From Myroides odoratimimus (GTDB lineage Bacteria; Bacteroidota; Bacteroidia; Flavobacteriales; Flavobacteriaceae), in contig NZ_BCMQ01000005.1 of the NCBI RefSeq assembly GCF_001485415.1, positions 227,931 to 291,930 on the forward strand: 64,000 nucleotides of DNA. The letters are read 5' to 3'. A model generated the notes under the pieces. It had not been told where the DNA came from, did no database searches, and saw nothing but the letters and a program-made list of their open reading frames with translations. The position numbers and the translations under genes are program-made. This document shows positions 16,784 to 26,700 of this stretch, piece by piece; position 1 is the first letter of the stretch; the number at the start of each line of letters is the position of its first letter.

Positions 16784-18772
16784 TTATTTCAATAAGTTTT
16801 CATCTACTATATTTGGAATAGTTACTTTTAGAAGTGGTTCTACTTCCATCGCTCTTTTTATTGCAAAAATAGCTTCGTCATTTCTAGCCCAGCTTCTTCT
16901 AGCGATTCCATTATTAACATCCCAGAATAGCATTGATTCTAATCTTTTTTGTGCTTCAATAGTACCATCAAGTAACATACCAAAACCACCATTGATTACT
17001 TCTCCCCATCCTACACCACCACCATTGTGGATAGATACCCAAGTAGCTCCTCTGAAACTGTCTCCGATAACGTTATGGATAGCCATATCAGCTGTGAATT
17101 TAGAACCATCATAGATATTAGACGTTTCTCTGTATGGTGAGTCTGTACCTGATACATCATGGTGATCTCTTCCTAATACTACAGGGCCTATCTTACCTGC
17201 TTTAATAGCGTCGTTAAATGCTCTGGCGATATTAATACGCCCTTCAGCATCTGCATATAAGATACGAGCTTGTGACCCTACTACTAGTTTATTCTCTTGA
17301 GCACCTTTTATCCAACGGATATTATCAGCCATCTGTTGTTGTATTTCTACAGGCGAGTTTTTAATCATCTCTTCTAATACCTCACAAGCGATCTCATCTG
17401 TTTTGGCTAGATCTTCTGGCTTACCAGATGTACATACCCATCTAAATGGTCCAAATCCGTAGTCAAAACACATTGGCCCCATAATATCCTGTACATAACT
17501 AGGGTATTTAAAGTCGATATTATTAGCTGCCATAACATCAGCTCCTGCTCTAGAGGCTTCTAATAAGAAAGCATTTCCATAGTCAAAGAAATAAGTTCCT
17601 TTAGCTGTGTGTTTATTAATAGCGGCAGCTTGTCGTCTTAGAGACTCTTGTACTAGTTCTTTAAACTTAGCTGGGTTATTAGCCATTAAGTCATTTGCTT
17701 CTTCAAAAGCAACGCCTACTGGGTAGTATCCTCCTGCCCAAGGGTTGTGAAGAGAGGTCTGATCAGAACCTAAGTCTATGTATAAATCTTGTTTGTCAAA
17801 TTCTTCCCATATATCTACTACGTTACCTTGGTATGCGATAGATACGATTTCTTTATGCTCTTGTGCTTTTTTAACGCGAACGACTAGGGCGTTGATATCA
17901 GTTATTACTTCGTCTACCCATCCTTGAGAATGTCTAGTATGTACTGCTTTAGGGTTTACCTCTGCACATACCGTAATACATCCTGCAATATTTCCAGCTT
18001 TTGGTTGAGCACCACTCATTCCTCCTAATCCTGAAGTCACAAACAGCTTACCTGCTAATCCTTCTCCGTTTTTAGCTATTTTTCTACCGCCGTTTAGCAC
18101 TGTGATTGTTGTCCCGTGTACGATACCTTGAGGACCTATATACATATAGCTACCTGCAGTCATCTGACCGTACTGTGTCACACCTAACGCATTGAACTTT
18201 TCCCAATCATCCGGTTTCGAGTAGTTAGGGATCATCATACCATTAGTCACTACTACACGAGGTGCGTTTTTATGAGAAGGGAATAGCCCCATAGGATGAC
18301 CAGAATACATTACTAATGTCTGCTCGTCAGTCATCTCTCCTAAATACTTCATCGTCAGTAAGTATTGAGCCCAGTTAGAAAACACAGCTCCATTACCTCC
18401 GTAAGTAATTAACTCATGTGGATGTTGTGCTACAGCATAGTCAAGGTTGTTTTGGATCATTAGCATGATTGCCTTCGCTTGTAGACATTGTCCAGGATAT
18501 TCATCTATTGGTCTAGCATACATCTTGTAGTCCGGGCGTAGACGGTACATATAGATTCTTCCGTACTTTTCAAGTTCTTCTTTGAACTCAGGGATAAGTG
18601 TACTGTGGTTCTCACTTGGGAAATAGCGTAGCGCATTCTTAAGGGCTAATACTTTCTCATCATCAGATAAGATTTCTTTTCTCTTAGGAGCGTGGTTGAT
18701 AGATAAATCATACTCTTTCTTAGGAGGTAACACAGTCGGTATCCCTTGTAAAATATGTTCTTGAAAAGTCAT
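16784..18772 (-). CDS. hutU: Urocanate hydratase
   Basis: A 662-residue urocanase, which hydrates urocanate to imidazolonepropionate in histidine degradation using tightly bound NAD+. Recognisable segments include ITYGGNGAVFSNWAQYLLTM, MYSGHPMGLFPS, VTNGMMIPNYS, GLGGMSGAQPKAGNIAG (a glycine-rich stretch), GPFRWVCTSGKPEDL, GRDHHDVSGTDSPYRET and HNGGGVGWGEVINGGFG. It is about 100 residues longer than the 555-residue proteobacterial type. No hutH, hutI or hutG is in the window, so the pathway genes are dispersed or absent. Confidence 0.95.
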   Translation of the reverse strand: MTFQEHILQGIPTVLPPKKEYDLSINHAPKRKEILSDDEKVLALKNALRYFPSENHSTLIPEFKEELEKYGRIYMYRLRPDYKMYARPIDEYPGQCLQAKAIMLMIQNNLDYAVAQHPHELITYGGNGAVFSNWAQYLLTMKYLGEMTDEQTLVMYSGHPMGLFPSHKNAPRVVVTNGMMIPNYSKPDDWEKFNALGVTQYGQMTAGSYMYIGPQGIVHGTTITVLNGGRKIAKNGEGLAGKLFVTSGLGGMSGAQPKAGNIAGCITVCAEVNPKAVHTRHSQGWVDEVITDINALVVRVKKAQEHKEIVSIAYQGNVVDIWEEFDKQDLYIDLGSDQTSLHNPWAGGYYPVGVAFEEANDLMANNPAKFKELVQESLRRQAAAINKHTAKGTYFFDYGNAFLLEASRAGADVMAANNIDFKYPSYVQDIMGPMCFDYGFGPFRWVCTSGKPEDLAKTDEIACEVLEEMIKNSPVEIQQQMADNIRWIKGAQENKLVVGSQARILYADAEGRINIARAFNDAIKAGKIGPVVLGRDHHDVSGTDSPYRETSNIYDGSKFTADMAIHNVIGDSFRGATWVSIHNGGGVGWGEVINGGFGMLLDGTIEAQKRLESMLFWDVNNGIARRSWARNDEAIFAIKRAMEVEPLLKVTIPNIVDENLLK

Positions 18773-18837
18773 TTTTATAATTTTTTGTTTGTTATTAATT
18801 TTTATTTAAATACTAGTGAATTAGCCAAATCATTAAC

Positions 18838-18845
18838 TATTTTTG
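18838..18845 (+). promoter_or_regulatory. Possible -7 promoter element for the 18953 operon
   Basis: TATTTTTG matches TAnnTTTG in the divergent region between hutU and the HExxH mini-protein, about 107 bases before that gene's start. No other match is nearer; the assignment is tentative. Confidence 0.4.
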
Positions 18846-18952
18846 CTACGTTGACGCTTTATTACACTAGCTGTAGTAAAACTGATGGGAAGATAGTAAT
18901 AAACTTGGATAAAATTAATATCTCGATTATTAAAAAGTTCTAAAAAAAGAGA

Positions 18953-19285
18953 GTGGTAATTGTTTGTAAATATTTAGTTCCTAAAGGATATCAGGGAATA
19001 ACATTGTTTCCCTTTATTATTTTAAGATCAGCAGAATCTAAAGGAGATCGTTATTTACTAAATCATGAACGCATCCATCTAAGGCAACAAATAGAACTGT
19101 TGATTGTGTTATTTTATCTTTGGTATGTTTTAGATTTTGTGTGGCGTTATTTTCAAACTAAGGATGTGAAAAAGGCATATCGTAAGAACCTGTTTGAGAG
19201 AGAAGCGTATCAATATGAACACAATCTTGACTATTTAAAAACGAGAAGACTTTATTCATTCTTAAGAAATAATACTAATGTTTGA
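18953..19285 (+). CDS. Small uncharacterised protein with HExxH-type zinc motif
   Basis: A 110-residue protein beginning at a GTG (no in-frame ATG upstream before stop; start uncertain). It reads LLNHERIHLRQQIELL around residues 38-53, an HExxH motif as in zinc metallopeptidases, followed by a hydrophobic segment (about 52-66) and then FEREAYQYE (about 86-94), where a glutamate could be the third zinc ligand as in gluzincins. It is very short for a peptidase, so it may be a minimal membrane-bound member related to M56/M48 types or an inactive relative. Its last eight bases overlap the next gene, indicating coupling. Confidence 0.65.
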   Translation: MVIVCKYLVPKGYQGITLFPFIILRSAESKGDRYLLNHERIHLRQQIELLIVLFYLWYVLDFVWRYFQTKDVKKAYRKNLFEREAYQYEHNLDYLKTRRLYSFLRNNTNV

Positions 19286-20156
19286 GAGCGAGAATGTATA
19301 TAATGAACAATTGAAAGTAGAATTGCCTAGAGGGATTACTATTTTTGTCAAGAGAGAAGATTTATTACATGAAGAAGTATCAGGTAATAAGTTTAGAAAA
19401 TTAAAGTACAATATTTTAAAGGCGCAAGAGTTAGGATATAGTAAGCTTTTGACATTCGGGGGGGCATATTCTAACCATATAGCGGCTACTGCCGCGGCAG
19501 GACGTATCTGTGGAGTAGAGACGATAGGTATCATTAGAGGTGAAGAGCTAGAAAATAACTACACAGGCAATCCAACACTAACGAAGGCAGTAGAGGATGG
19601 AATGACGCTTGGTTTTATGACGCGCACAGAGTATAGAAGTAAAGGAGAGGTAGAGATCATCGATAGACTAAAAGCTAGGTATGGAGATTTTTATTTAGTA
19701 CCAGAAGGAGGAACGAATGCAGAGGCAATAAAGGGAACAGAAGAAATATTAAAAGAAGGTGATGAGGCCTTTGATTATATCTGTACAGCTGTAGGAACAG
19801 GAGGGACGATAGCGGGTATTATTAACAGTTCTCATCAGAATCAAACCATATTAGGCTTTCCTGCCCTTAAAGGGAGCTTTTTATATGAGGATATTCGTAA
19901 GTTTGCTACTAATGACAATTGGGACTTAGTTTTAGACTATCACTTCGGAGGATATGCTAAGTACAATGAGGAATTGCTGTCATTTCTAAGAGAACTCTAT
20001 AGACTGACAGGCGTTTTGTTTGATCCTATTTATAATGGTAAGATGATATACGGGGTGTTAGAAGAGATTAAGAAAGGAAGATTTAAGGATAATAGTAAAA
20101 TACTTGTAATACACACTGGTGGCTTGCAAGGTTGGAATGAAAAGATAAATATTTAG
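19278..20156 (+). CDS. ACC deaminase/D-cysteine desulfhydrase family PLP enzyme
   Basis: A 292-residue fold-type II PLP enzyme. The PLP lysine lies in VSGNKFRKLKYN (about residues 34-46), followed by TFGGAYSNHIAATAAAG with the substrate-binding Ser-Asn-His, and the phosphate-binding loop AVGTGGTIAGI. Members open the ring of 1-aminocyclopropane-1-carboxylate or release sulfide from D-cysteine; in organisms not associated with plants, the D-cysteine reaction or another D-amino acid is more likely. It overlaps the mini-protein gene upstream by eight bases and precedes a cell-wall hydrolase by 12 bases, within one operon ending in hemL. Confidence 0.88.
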   Translation: MFESENVYNEQLKVELPRGITIFVKREDLLHEEVSGNKFRKLKYNILKAQELGYSKLLTFGGAYSNHIAATAAAGRICGVETIGIIRGEELENNYTGNPTLTKAVEDGMTLGFMTRTEYRSKGEVEIIDRLKARYGDFYLVPEGGTNAEAIKGTEEILKEGDEAFDYICTAVGTGGTIAGIINSSHQNQTILGFPALKGSFLYEDIRKFATNDNWDLVLDYHFGGYAKYNEELLSFLRELYRLTGVLFDPIYNGKMIYGVLEEIKKGRFKDNSKILVIHTGGLQGWNEKINI

Positions 20157-20168
20157 CAATAGTAATGT

Positions 20169-21134
20169 ATGTATAGAAGAATCATTTTTTTTATTTGTAT
20201 GGTCTTTCTTGTTGGGTGTGCTAGCAAGAAAACTCCAATGCCTAAGAGTAAGGCTCTAACTACGAAGAGATATCCTGCTCCTACTGGAAAAAAAGTAAAA
20301 GAAAAAGAACTCGTGTCTAAGTCTGAGTATAGAGATAAACTTCAGAAAAATGAAGTGGATAGAAAAAAAGAAGAGAAGAAGAGAAGCTCTAGTGAGGTCT
20401 TAGAAGCTACCTCTAGACTAAGTGTGACGACTGATATGATACGCGACTATATACTTACATATAAAGATGTTGCAAAAGATAATATGACGACATACGGGAT
20501 CCCTGCTAGTATTAAATTAGCTCAAGGGGTGTTAGAATCTGGCTCAGGACAAGGGACACTGAGTAGAAATGCGAATAACCACTTCGGTATTAAGTGTCAT
20601 CAAGGATGGGACGGTGAGTCTGTACGCCATACAGATGATGCACCAGACGAATGCTTTAGAAAATATAGCAATCCTAACGAATCTTATACAGACCACTCTC
20701 TGTTTTTAACGAATAGAGGGCGTTATAGCAGTCTGTTTTTATTAGAAAAGGATGATTATGAAGGATGGGCAGTAGGACTAAAGAGTGCGGGGTATGCTAC
20801 TGACCCTAGATATGCTGAGAAGTTGATCAGTCTTATCGAACGATATGAACTGTATAAATACGATGCTGAGGTGCTAAATAAGACTGTGACAGGGCCTAGA
20901 CCTAGAACAATAGCTACAACGACTGATAAGCCGAGTACAGTAACAGAAACTAAATCTACATCGAAGTCTTCTCAGTCTAGTGCTAAAAGTAAAGGGACGG
21001 TACATGTAGTGAAAAAAGGTGATACATTATACTCTATCTCTAAGAGATATAATACCACTGTAGCACAAGTACAGAAAATGAATAAATTAACAGGAACAAA
21101 CCTTTCAATAGGTCAAACTTTAAAAATAAAATAA
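20169..21134 (+). CDS. Lipoprotein glucosaminidase with C-terminal LysM domain
   Basis: A 321-residue peptidoglycan hydrolase. Signal peptide with lipobox LVGCAS (Cys at about residue 17), a charged Lys/Glu linker, then a FlgJ-like mannosyl-glycoprotein endo-beta-N-acetylglucosaminidase domain (about residues 85-235: [20 protein letters not shown] with the catalytic Glu, [20 protein letters not shown]), a Ser/Thr-rich linker and one LysM repeat at the end ([16 protein letters not shown]). It cuts the glycan strand at N-acetylglucosamine. It is one base before hemL and probably in the same transcript. Confidence 0.92.
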   Translation: MYRRIIFFICMVFLVGCASKKTPMPKSKALTTKRYPAPTGKKVKEKELVSKSEYRDKLQKNEVDRKKEEKKRSSSEVLEATSRLSVTTDMIRDYILTYKDVAKDNMTTYGIPASIKLAQGVLESGSGQGTLSRNANNHFGIKCHQGWDGESVRHTDDAPDECFRKYSNPNESYTDHSLFLTNRGRYSSLFLLEKDDYEGWAVGLKSAGYATDPRYAEKLISLIERYELYKYDAEVLNKTVTGPRPRTIATTTDKPSTVTETKSTSKSSQSSAKSKGTVHVVKKGDTLYSISKRYNTTVAQVQKMNKLTGTNLSIGQTLKIK

Positions 21135-21135
21135 T

Positions 21136-22416
21136 ATGTTATACCAAAGAAGTAGTAAGCTTTTTGCAGAAGCTGAGAAAGTGATACCAGGAGGAGTTAA
21201 CTCTCCAGTACGTGCTTTTAAATCTGTCGGAGGAACTCCTATCTTCGTTAAAGAGGCTAAAGGAGCATATTTATACGATGAGGATGGTAATAAACTTATA
21301 GATTATATTAACTCTTGGGGACCTATGATCTTAGGACATGCTTATGAGCCAGTAGTTAATGCTGTAGTCGAAAAAGCAAAACTAGGGACTTCTTTTGGGA
21401 TGCCTACAGAGATAGAGACACAGATAGCTGAGCTAGCTGTATCTATGGTACCTAATATTGATAAAATTCGCTTTGTGAATTCTGGTACAGAAGCCTGTAT
21501 GAGTGCTATTAGATTAGCTAGAGGGTATACAGATAGAGAGAAGATTGTCAAATTTAAAGGTTGTTATCACGGGCACTCAGATTCATTCTTGATTTCTGCA
21601 GGAAGTGGAGCTGTTACTTTTGGTTCTCCTAACAGTCCTGGTGTAACTGCAGGTACAGCAAAAGATACTTTATTAGCAGATTATAATAATCTGAGTAATG
21701 TAGAGTCTATCCTAGAAGCCAATAAAGGAGAAGTAGCTGCGATCATCATCGAGCCTGTAGCGGGGAATATGGGATGTGTACCTCCTGCAAAAGGATTTTT
21801 AGAGGGATTAAGAACACTATGTGATAAACATGGTGCGCTATTAATCTTTGATGAGGTGATGACAGGGTTCCGTCTAGCGAAAGGTGGAGCACAAGAATTA
21901 TTTGGTGTGAATGCCGACATCGTTACTTTTGGTAAAGTGATTGGTGGAGGATTGCCAGTAGGAGCTTTTGCTTCTCGTAACGAGATTATGAATTACCTTG
22001 CACCAGTGGGGCCTGTATACCAAGCAGGAACACTATCTGGTAATCCATTAGCGATGGCAGCTGGTCTTACGATGTTACAAGAGATTAATAAGGATGCTGA
22101 TTTATTTAAGCGCCTTGAAGAAAAGACAGCATATTTAGAAAAAGGAATGCGCAAGGTATTAACAGATAATAAAGTAGCTTATACGATTAACCGTGTGGGA
22201 TCTATGATCTCTGTATTCTTTGACGAAAGAGAAGTTGTTGATTTCGAAACAGCAGGGTATGGTAATAACGATACGTTTAAGAAATTCTTCCATGGATTAT
22301 TAGCTGAAGGGGTATATATCGCTCCATCATCTTATGAAACTTGGTTTATTACTGACGCATTGACTTATGAAGATTTAGATTACACGATTAATGCAGTGAA
22401 TAAGATCTTCTCTTAA
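21136..22416 (+). CDS. hemL: Glutamate-1-semialdehyde 2,1-aminomutase
   Basis: A 426-residue class III aminotransferase that converts glutamate-1-semialdehyde into 5-aminolevulinate, the first committed tetrapyrrole precursor in the C5 pathway. Visible motifs are the N-terminal [37 protein letters not shown], the Asp of [12 protein letters not shown], and the PLP lysine in [15 protein letters not shown] (about residue 268). Length is standard. It is last in the operon starting at 18953, one base after the glucosaminidase, and is followed by a strong terminator. Confidence 0.97.
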   Translation: MLYQRSSKLFAEAEKVIPGGVNSPVRAFKSVGGTPIFVKEAKGAYLYDEDGNKLIDYINSWGPMILGHAYEPVVNAVVEKAKLGTSFGMPTEIETQIAELAVSMVPNIDKIRFVNSGTEACMSAIRLARGYTDREKIVKFKGCYHGHSDSFLISAGSGAVTFGSPNSPGVTAGTAKDTLLADYNNLSNVESILEANKGEVAAIIIEPVAGNMGCVPPAKGFLEGLRTLCDKHGALLIFDEVMTGFRLAKGGAQELFGVNADIVTFGKVIGGGLPVGAFASRNEIMNYLAPVGPVYQAGTLSGNPLAMAAGLTMLQEINKDADLFKRLEEKTAYLEKGMRKVLTDNKVAYTINRVGSMISVFFDEREVVDFETAGYGNNDTFKKFFHGLLAEGVYIAPSSYETWFITDALTYEDLDYTINAVNKIFS

Positions 22417-22446
22417 GCGAATTATTGCAATTTCAAAATACAGATC

Positions 22447-22483
22447 AATAACCTATTCTATGGAAAGAATAGGTTATTTTTTT
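22447..22483 (+). terminator. Terminator of hemL
   Basis: AATAACCTATTCT and AGAATAGGTTATT form a perfect 13-bp stem with a six-base loop, followed by a T-run. Confidence 0.9.
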
Positions 22484-22500
22484 ATCTGCTATTTTGGGAG

Positions 22501-22579
22501 TTATCGCATAGTGGTCGCATAGTGATGGGATAGTGGTCGCATATTTTTGCCTGTTTTTAATGCGATCACTATGCGATAA
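22501..22579 (+). repeat. 11-bp iterated element with inverted copy (element B)
   Basis: Four 11-bp units start at 22504, 22515, 22526 and 22537 around the word TCGCATAGTGG. The facing arm has the complementary word TGCGA at 22561 and 22572, also 11 bp apart. Positions 22501-22520 pair with 22560-22579 over 20 bp with a single G-T mismatch. It lies between the hemL and rnhB terminators, outside any gene. Same architecture as 6376-6443 although the word differs. Confidence 0.88.
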
Positions 22580-22659
22580 GTGTCTTATCATTATGTTATG
22601 ATAGGTATCTATGAGGACTAAATGAGATATTGTGTAGACTGTAGTGAGATGTTGTTAAT

Positions 22660-22683
22660 AAAAAAGCACACCGAAGTGTGCTT
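22660..22683 (-). terminator. Terminator of rnhB
   Basis: AAGCACAC and GTGTGCTT pair around a CGAA tetraloop-like centre; on the minus strand the stem is followed by a T-run. Confidence 0.85.
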
Positions 22684-22705
22684 GTAATCTATAGTATTTA
22701 GGCTA

Positions 22706-23305
22706 TTATAAGTCTAGTTTTAATTGATCAGGTAGAAGTTTAAAAGACATTCTATGGTACTTGCAAGGGCCATATTTTGCAATAGCTTCTCTGTGTTCTT
22801 TAGTAGGGTATCCTTTGTTTTTCTTCCAATTGTACATTGGGAATTCCTCGTGGATTTTATCCATATAATCATCTCGATACGTCTTTGCTAATATAGAGGC
22901 AGCTGCTAAGCTTAGGTATTTCATATCTCCTTTGACAATACACTGATGAGGTAAATCTGGGATAGGAGTGAACTTATTTCCATCTATAATGAGAAACTCT
23001 GGTTTAGGGTCTAAGTCAAGTACAGAAAGAGTCATAGCCTTAATAGAAGCGTGTAAGATGTTTAGTTCTTCGATTGCGTCTTCGTGAAGATGAGTCACTT
23101 TATAAGTTAATGCCTGATCTTCTATGATATCTCGGAGTTTGTATCGTATCTTAGAGGTGATTTTTTTAGAATCGTTTATTTCTTCATTGATAAAGTCTAG
23201 TGGGAGTATTACAGCTGCAGCCGTTACAGGGCCAGCGATGCATCCTCTACCAGCTTCGTCAGTACCAGCTTCTAAGCTAAACTCGGAGAAATTTTTTAAT
23301 AACAT
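22706..23305 (-). CDS. rnhB: Ribonuclease HII
   Basis: A 199-residue RNase HII that removes ribonucleotides from DNA-RNA hybrids. The catalytic carboxylates are visible in [15 protein letters not shown] (residues 13-27, Asp and Glu), [11 protein letters not shown] (Asp, about 110) and [17 protein letters not shown] (Asp). Length is typical. A minus-strand -7 element lies 25 bases upstream of the start, and a terminator follows the stop. Confidence 0.96.
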   Translation of the reverse strand: MLLKNFSEFSLEAGTDEAGRGCIAGPVTAAAVILPLDFINEEINDSKKITSKIRYKLRDIIEDQALTYKVTHLHEDAIEELNILHASIKAMTLSVLDLDPKPEFLIIDGNKFTPIPDLPHQCIVKGDMKYLSLAAASILAKTYRDDYMDKIHEEFPMYNWKKNKGYPTKEHREAIAKYGPCKYHRMSFKLLPDQLKLDL

Positions 23306-23329
23306 CTAAAGTCTCGTTTTTAATTACCG

Positions 23330-23337
23330 CAAATGTA
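23330..23337 (-). promoter_or_regulatory. -7 promoter element of rnhB
   Basis: Minus strand TACATTTG matches TAnnTTTG, 24 bases before the rnhB ATG. Confidence 0.7.
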
Positions 23338-23680
23338 AATAATATTAGCTGGATAGTTAGAGAGAATCTTATGATAAATTTTATAGTTCTTAGTTCAATG
23401 TTTTGTTAAAAAACGATGAGTTTTTTAGTGATTTATTTTTGCTGATAAGACGTATTTAGTGGTATTGGAAGATTTAAGTGTTAAAAAAAATAAGTCAGTT
23501 TTGTTTTTTTTAGCATTGAGTTAAAAAAACAATTGTTTTGATGTTTAGTTATTGTTGTTTTATTTGATTGTATGTATTTTTTAATTGTTAATATTTTAAA
23601 TATTAATTAATATATTGTGAATGCAATTGGTTAGTATTGTTAATAATGGGTATTCTAGTTAGGTTATCTAATTACTTTTT
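23338..23680. other. Very AT-rich divergent intergenic region without a gene
   Basis: About 340 bases of strongly AT-rich sequence with runs of T and A between the rnhB promoter and the first SusC promoter. I see no open frame of note, no tandem repeat and no strong hairpin. AT-rich upstream regions also precede the other SusC genes. Confidence 0.6.
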
Positions 23681-23706
23681 TAGATTTGTGAACTAACTAA
23701 TTCAAT
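23681..23706 (+). promoter_or_regulatory. Promoter and conserved leader of SusCD pair 1
   Basis: TAGATTTG at 23681-23688 is the -7 element. After three bases comes ACTAACTAATTCAAT (23692-23706), seven bases before the ATG. The same promoter and leader motif stands before all four SusC genes; this copy has one extra T. Confidence 0.85.
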
Positions 23707-23712
23707 TTAATA

Positions 23713-26700
23713 ATGATTTCTAAGTTAAGATGGACTTTAGCTCTTGTAGCAGGGCTAGCTGTGCAAACTTCTTTTGCACAAGAAAAGACTCTATCTGGAG
23801 TAGTATCAGAAGGAGGACTTCCATTACCAGGTGTAAGCGTGGTAATCAAGGGGACTAACGAGGGTACTCAAACAGATCTAGATGGAAACTACTCTCTTAA
23901 GGTAAAACCTGGAGATGTATTGGTATATTCTTTCATCGGAATGAACGATAAAGAATATAAAGTGTCTACAGCAAATAACTATAATGTTTCTTTAGAATCG
24001 GAAGATTCTGTGCTAGAAGAAGTAGTAGTATTAGCTTATGGGCAGGTTAAAACTAAGAATGAAGTAACAGGTAATGCTGTAGCTATTAAAGGTGATGCTG
24101 TTGCAGCCACTCCATTGGCTTCTGCTGACCAAGCTTTACAAGGACGTGTGGCAGGTTTACAAATGTCTGCTTCATCTGGTTCTCCTGGAGCTAAACAAAA
24201 TATTCGTATTCGTGGACGTAACTCTATGACTGCTACTAATGAGCCGTTATACGTTATCGATGGTGTACCTATGTATGATGGTGATTTCTCTGGAGGAAAT
24301 CAAGGATCAGACTCACCTTCTACATCATTATCATTATTAGCAACAATTAACCCAGCAGATATTGAGTCTATGACTGTATTAAAAGATGCTGGTGCGACTG
24401 CAGTATATGGTGCTCGTGGTACAAATGGGGTAATCTTGATTACTACTAAAAGAGGTAAATCAGGAGCTACTAAATATAATTTAAGTGCGCGTGTAGGATT
24501 CCAAAATAACGCTGTTAGAGGACCTAAATTATTATCATCTAATCAGAAAGAAGAGCTTTATTTAGATGGGTTATATAATACTTTTGGTGCTGCAAATGGG
24601 TTCACTCGTGCAGAAGCTGGAGCTTGGGCATTAACACAACCTAAACATGCTAATGCAGGTGGTTACAGTAATTGGATTGCTGCAGGCCGTCCTGATAATG
24701 ATTGGGGTGAATATGTTAAGAATGCAGATGCACCTTTAACTAGTATCAACTTTTCTGCTACAGGTGGTGGTGAGCGTAACAATTTCTACGCATCTATGTC
24801 ACATGACAAAATGGAGAGTACTGTTATCGGATCTGATTTTAGACGTATCGGAGCTTCTTTAAGCTTTATGCAAAAATTAAGTGATAAAATCGAATTTAAT
24901 ACTAGTATTAAAGTTACAAATACTAAACAAAATGGTATTTCTGAAGGGGGATCATATTTCTCGAATCCTAACTATATTAAGTTAGTTATGAATCCATGGA
25001 ACCCATTGTATAACGAAGATGGTAGTTACTATCTACCACCATCAGGATATCACAATGTTGTATATACTACAAAGCATAATCAAAATTTGAATGATGTTAC
25101 TCGTGTAATTAATTCTAATTCTATTAGTTATGCTATTACTGATAACTTGAAGTTTACTTCTTCTATGGGTATTGATTATACATTAGCAGATTATTCTGAG
25201 TATAGAAACCCTATTCATGGTGATGGTAGAACTTATGATGGTACTGCTGCTAAATATGTTAGAAGAAACTTTAGTTATGTAGCTCAAAACGGATTAGACT
25301 ATAGATTCTATTTAGGAGAGAACCATAAGTTCGATGCTAAAGTATTAGTAGAATATCAAAAATCTAAACGTAGCTTCTTACAAGGAACGGGACAAATCAT
25401 CTTAGATGGATTCAATTCTTTAGCTGCTGCGGCTGCTAATAGAGATGCTGGATATGATTTCTTAGATGATTCTAACTTAGGATATGTAGGTATCTTAAAC
25501 TATAACTATCAAAATAGATTCTTAGTAGATGTAACAGGAAGACGCGAAGGTTCTTCTAAATTTACAGATAGAATAGGTTACTTCTATTCAGTTGGTGGTG
25601 CATGGAATATGCATATGGAAGAGTGGATGCAAAATCAACAAACTATTTCGACATTACGTCTTAGAGGATCTTATGGTACGAATGGTAACTCTCAGATTAA
25701 TCCTAATCAATATGTACGTCGTGCTGATATCGTATCTTATGATGGAGAGGCAGCACTTATTCCAACTCAGATTGGAGGACCAATTGGATGGGAGAAACAA
25801 CAAAAAATGGACTTTGGTTTTACTTTAGGGTTATTTAATGAGCGTATTACATTAGGAGCTGCTTATTTTGACAGTAAAACAAGTGACTTACTATACAATA
25901 GATCTCTTTCTAAAATGTCTGGTTTCACTAGCCAAATGATGAATATGGGAGCTATGAATAACCGTGGTATTGAAGTAGAGTTCAATGGGGAAGTTGTTAG
26001 ATCTGATGATTTTAATGTTTCTGTTGGTTTTAACTTTGGTACAGTTCGTAATAGAATTACTGAGATGCCTGTTGTTGATGGAAAAGAGTTGGAGGTTTAT
26101 AAATCTTATAATGCTGATGTAGCTGGACATGAAGTAGGTGAGTGGTATATGCCAACATGGGCTGGAGTTGATCCTGCTACAGGACAACCTATGTGGTTTG
26201 ATAAAGACGGTAATGCTACTTCTGATTATTCTAAAGCAGAACATAGATTCCAAGGAGCGAGTGCTTTACCAAAATATACTGGAGGTGCTAACTTACACGT
26301 AGATTATAAAGGATTCTTCTTAGATGGTATGTTTACTTTCGCTGGAGGACATAAAGTATATGAGCAGTATGCATTTAAAACAGCTGGTACTACAAGTGCT
26401 TTAGTTTCTTCAAATGCTTCTGTAGAGATGTTAGATAGATGGCAAAAGCCAGGTGATATTACTAACGTGCCAATCGTAGAGTACACTGCTACTGGAGGTA
26501 ACAAGAGTTTCACAAGTCCATCTACTAGATTCTTACACGATGGAGATTATATTAGATTGCGTAATGTTACTTTAGGATATAATTTCAATTCTGAATTTAC
26601 AAGAGCTTTGAAAGTTGATGGTTTAAGTTTCTCAGTTATTGGAACGAACTTATGGACATGGGTTAAAGACAAAGGATTAAAATATGATCCAGAGGTTGAC

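Noticed and set aside
18755..18943. Plus-strand open frame of 62 codons between hutU and the HExxH gene
   Set aside because: It starts inside the hutU coding region on the other strand, has no recognisable features and overlaps the divergent promoter region.
22501..22579. CRISPR array
   Set aside because: Units are 11 bp with no spacers and are followed by inverted copies; no cas genes are in the window.
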